From Marinoscillum furvescens DSM 4134 (GTDB lineage Bacteria > Bacteroidota > Bacteroidia > Cytophagales > Cyclobacteriaceae): DNA of 64,000 nucleotides. The first letter of the stretch is position 1, and every line of letters starts with the position of its first letter. The notes beneath the pieces are model-generated. The model was not told where the DNA came from. It worked only from the letters and a program-made list of their open reading frames with translations, and did not search any database. Positions 62,554 through 64,000 of this stretch are shown here, piece after piece. Location of the stretch: NCBI RefSeq assembly GCF_003386095.1, contig NZ_QREG01000027.1, forward strand, positions 1-64,000, read 5' to 3'. The position numbers and the translations under genes were made by a program.

Positions 62554-64000
62554 TCACGCCTGTGCCACCATGGGTGCGGTTTTTTTACTGGTTTTAGCCG
62601 AAGTGCTAAAGCTGAGCAGCGCAGGAAAGAGCACAAGAGTCCCTATAGCTACGGTGATCATGGTGAAGCTGATCAGCCAGCCAAAATTTTGGATGGGCAA
62701 AAAGCCTGAAAACACAAAAACCATGAAGCCAATGAGGTTAGAAAACACATCGTAGAGAATGGCTCTGCCGGCGGTGTTCATGGTCACTTCTGCAGCCATA
62801 CCTTCAGACTTGCCAGCGGCCAATTCTTGCCGATAGCGCATTAGGTAGTGGATGGCAAAGTCTATACCTATACCTATGCCTATGGCTGTGATCACGGCAG
62901 TACCGATTTCTAACCGTATGCCCAAAAAGCCCATCAGACCGAAAGTCATCAGACTAGAGCCGATCATCGGTATAGCACTGATCACCCCGTATTTGAATGA
63001 GCGAAATACAATCACACAAAAAGTCATGATGATCACGATGGATAGCAGTATGTTTTGGAGCTTGCCCATCACGATGTATTTGATCTGGGAGAGCCAAAAC
63101 ATCACCTCTCCACCGTAGGCCACTGTGACCTGTGGTGACAGTTGCTCCTGGTTGTAGGCCTTTAGAGATTCGTAAATATAGGTGTGGGTGTTTTGCTCTG
63201 ACGTAGTGAGCATCATGCGGATTTTGGCCCGCTGGTAGTCCTGATCCACCAGCTGCTCAAATGTCCCCGAAGAACCCGACACAGCATAGAGCAGCAAATA
63301 CTGCGCGATCTCCTGCGAGGTAGCCGGGATCTCATAGTATGCTTCGTCTCCGCCGTGCAGCTCCTGGTTGATCTTTTTGATCACATCCGTGAAAGACGTC
63401 ACATACCCCACGCCGCTCAGACTCTGGCCATACTGCTCAAAAGCCACCATCTGCCTTAAAAGCTCAGGATTTTTGAGTCCGTCCGGCTCACCAGTATCAA
63501 ACATGATATCGATGTATCTGGCACCTCCAAGCTCAGCATTGTAGGTGTCAAAGGTGGTGCGCAGGGTATGTTCTTCCGGGAAAAACTTAATGAAGTCGTT
63601 GCCTATCTCGAGTTTATACAGCCCCACTACCGACAAAGCAATGAGCCCAACAAACCCAGCCAGCACCGCACGCTTGTTGTACACAGACACCCGTGTAAGC
63701 CCCGACATGAGTCTTGCCAAAAAATCCGAAGACTGTCCTTTGCCGGTAGGTCTGGATGGAAAAAGCGTAAGCAAGCTGGGAAGTAGTACCAGTGAAATGA
63801 TTACGATATTGACAATGCCTACGGCGGAAATGATGCCAAAGTCCCGAATGGAGGTCACCTTAAACACGATAAGAGTGAGTGCACTTACTGAAGAGGTAAA
63901 GCCGGTCATGAGTATAGCCGGGGCTATGCGTTTCAGCATGTTTTTTACAGAAGCCTCCGCATGGTGGTGCGCGCGCTCTTCGTAATACTTAAAGAGGACA
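62554..64000 (-). CDS. RND/MMPL-family exporter, C-terminal part (cut by window end)
   Basis: The reading frame is open to the end of the window, so the N-terminus is missing; the Met at 63939 is internal. The visible ~480 residues contain one periplasmic domain (HTLRTTFDTYNAELGGARYI) between membrane helices and the six-helix RND core (IVIIMTFCVIVFRSFKYGVI, GTAVITAIGIGIGIDFAIHY with the characteristic GIGIDFAIH). The sterol-sensing/MMPL-type layout fits hopanoid or lipid exporters. It is the first gene of the operon with the LolA-like and DUF1302 genes. Confidence 0.88.
   Translation of the reverse strand, partial: VLFKYYEERAHHHAEASVKNMLKRIAPAILMTGFTSSVSALTLIVFKVTSIRDFGIISAVGIVNIVIISLVLLPSLLTLFPSRPTGKGQSSDFLARLMSGLTRVSVYNKRAVLAGFVGLIALSVVGLYKLEIGNDFIKFFPEEHTLRTTFDTYNAELGGARYIDIMFDTGEPDGLKNPELLRQMVAFEQYGQSLSGVGYVTSFTDVIKKINQELHGGDEAYYEIPATSQEIAQYLLLYAVSGSSGTFEQLVDQDYQRAKIRMMLTTSEQNTHTYIYESLKAYNQEQLSPQVTVAYGGEVMFWLSQIKYIVMGKLQNILLSIVIIMTFCVIVFRSFKYGVISAIPMIGSSLMTFGLMGFLGIRLEIGTAVITAIGIGIGIDFAIHYLMRYRQELAAGKSEGMAAEVTMNTAGRAILYDVFSNLIGFMVFVFSGFLPIQNFGWLISFTMITVAIGTLVLFPALLSFSTSAKTSKKTAPMVAQA

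Noticed and set aside
1-64000. tRNA, rRNA and known riboswitches
   Set aside because: I saw no cloverleaf, rRNA core or recognised riboswitch sequence; a covariance-model scan was not possible.

Overview
The window looks like a chromosomal segment of a marine, polysaccharide-degrading member of the Bacteroidota, most likely a Cytophagales-type bacterium. The grounds are a SusC/SusD pair with its own ECF sigma and FecR anti-sigma factor, two secreted proteins with C-terminal type IX secretion sorting domains, a DUF6090 protein, lipoproteins with Bacteroidota-style signal peptides, and a TAnnTTTG-type -7 promoter box. I cannot name the genus from the sequence alone.

Layout. (1) 1-3.9 kb: repeat-rich start (a 31-bp-period array, then a 21-bp tandem array) followed by small minus-strand genes, the first of which is frameshifted. 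(2) 4.0-9.8 kb: glyoxylate shunt, a divergent ScfR/RamB-like regulator facing aceB-aceA, with a palindrome in the shared intergenic region. (3) 9.9-12.2 kb: Crp/Fnr regulator, SDR oxidoreductase and siderophore-interacting-protein-like flavoprotein. (4) 12.3-20.2 kb: accessory region of small, unrelated, minus-strand genes, including a higBA toxin-antitoxin pair. It also holds two further 21-bp repeat arrays and four gene blocks, each bounded by a complementary GTTA.../...TAAC pair like integron cassettes; no integrase is in the window. (5) 20.5-55.1 kb: a large polysaccharide utilisation locus. It contains an AraC-type regulator, a GH16 beta-agarase, several secreted glycoside hydrolases (DUF5060, GH67-like, GH43, GH43-like, GH2), two 3-keto-disaccharide hydrolase (DUF1080) proteins, a sugar dehydrogenase fused to a cupredoxin, a beta-helix protein, ECF sigma/FecR/SusC/SusD, an FG-GAP/UnbV lipoprotein, an M28 peptidase and a LacI regulator. 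(6) 55.3-64 kb: a TVP38-type membrane protein, a DctPQM TRAP transporter, DUF2200, a degenerate ROK protein, and an operon of DUF1302 porin-like protein, LolA-like protein and an RND exporter cut by the window end.

How it fits together (inference). The agarase and other secreted enzymes cut a galactan of agar or porphyran type outside the cell. SusC/SusD, controlled through FecR and the ECF sigma factor, import oligosaccharides. Periplasmic GH2/GH43/DUF1080/ThuA/dehydrogenase proteins process them, and the LacI regulator may respond to the products. A motif TTGCGCAA with a conserved downstream TTTC recurs in four intergenic regions of this locus and is the best candidate for a common operator.

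The most unusual structures are (a) a family of 21-bp tandem arrays that share end sequences but have different internal units, one of them a chimera of two unit types; (b) the integrase-less cassette-like blocks at 16.0-20.2 kb; and (c) a degenerate 31-bp array with two phased motifs at the window start.
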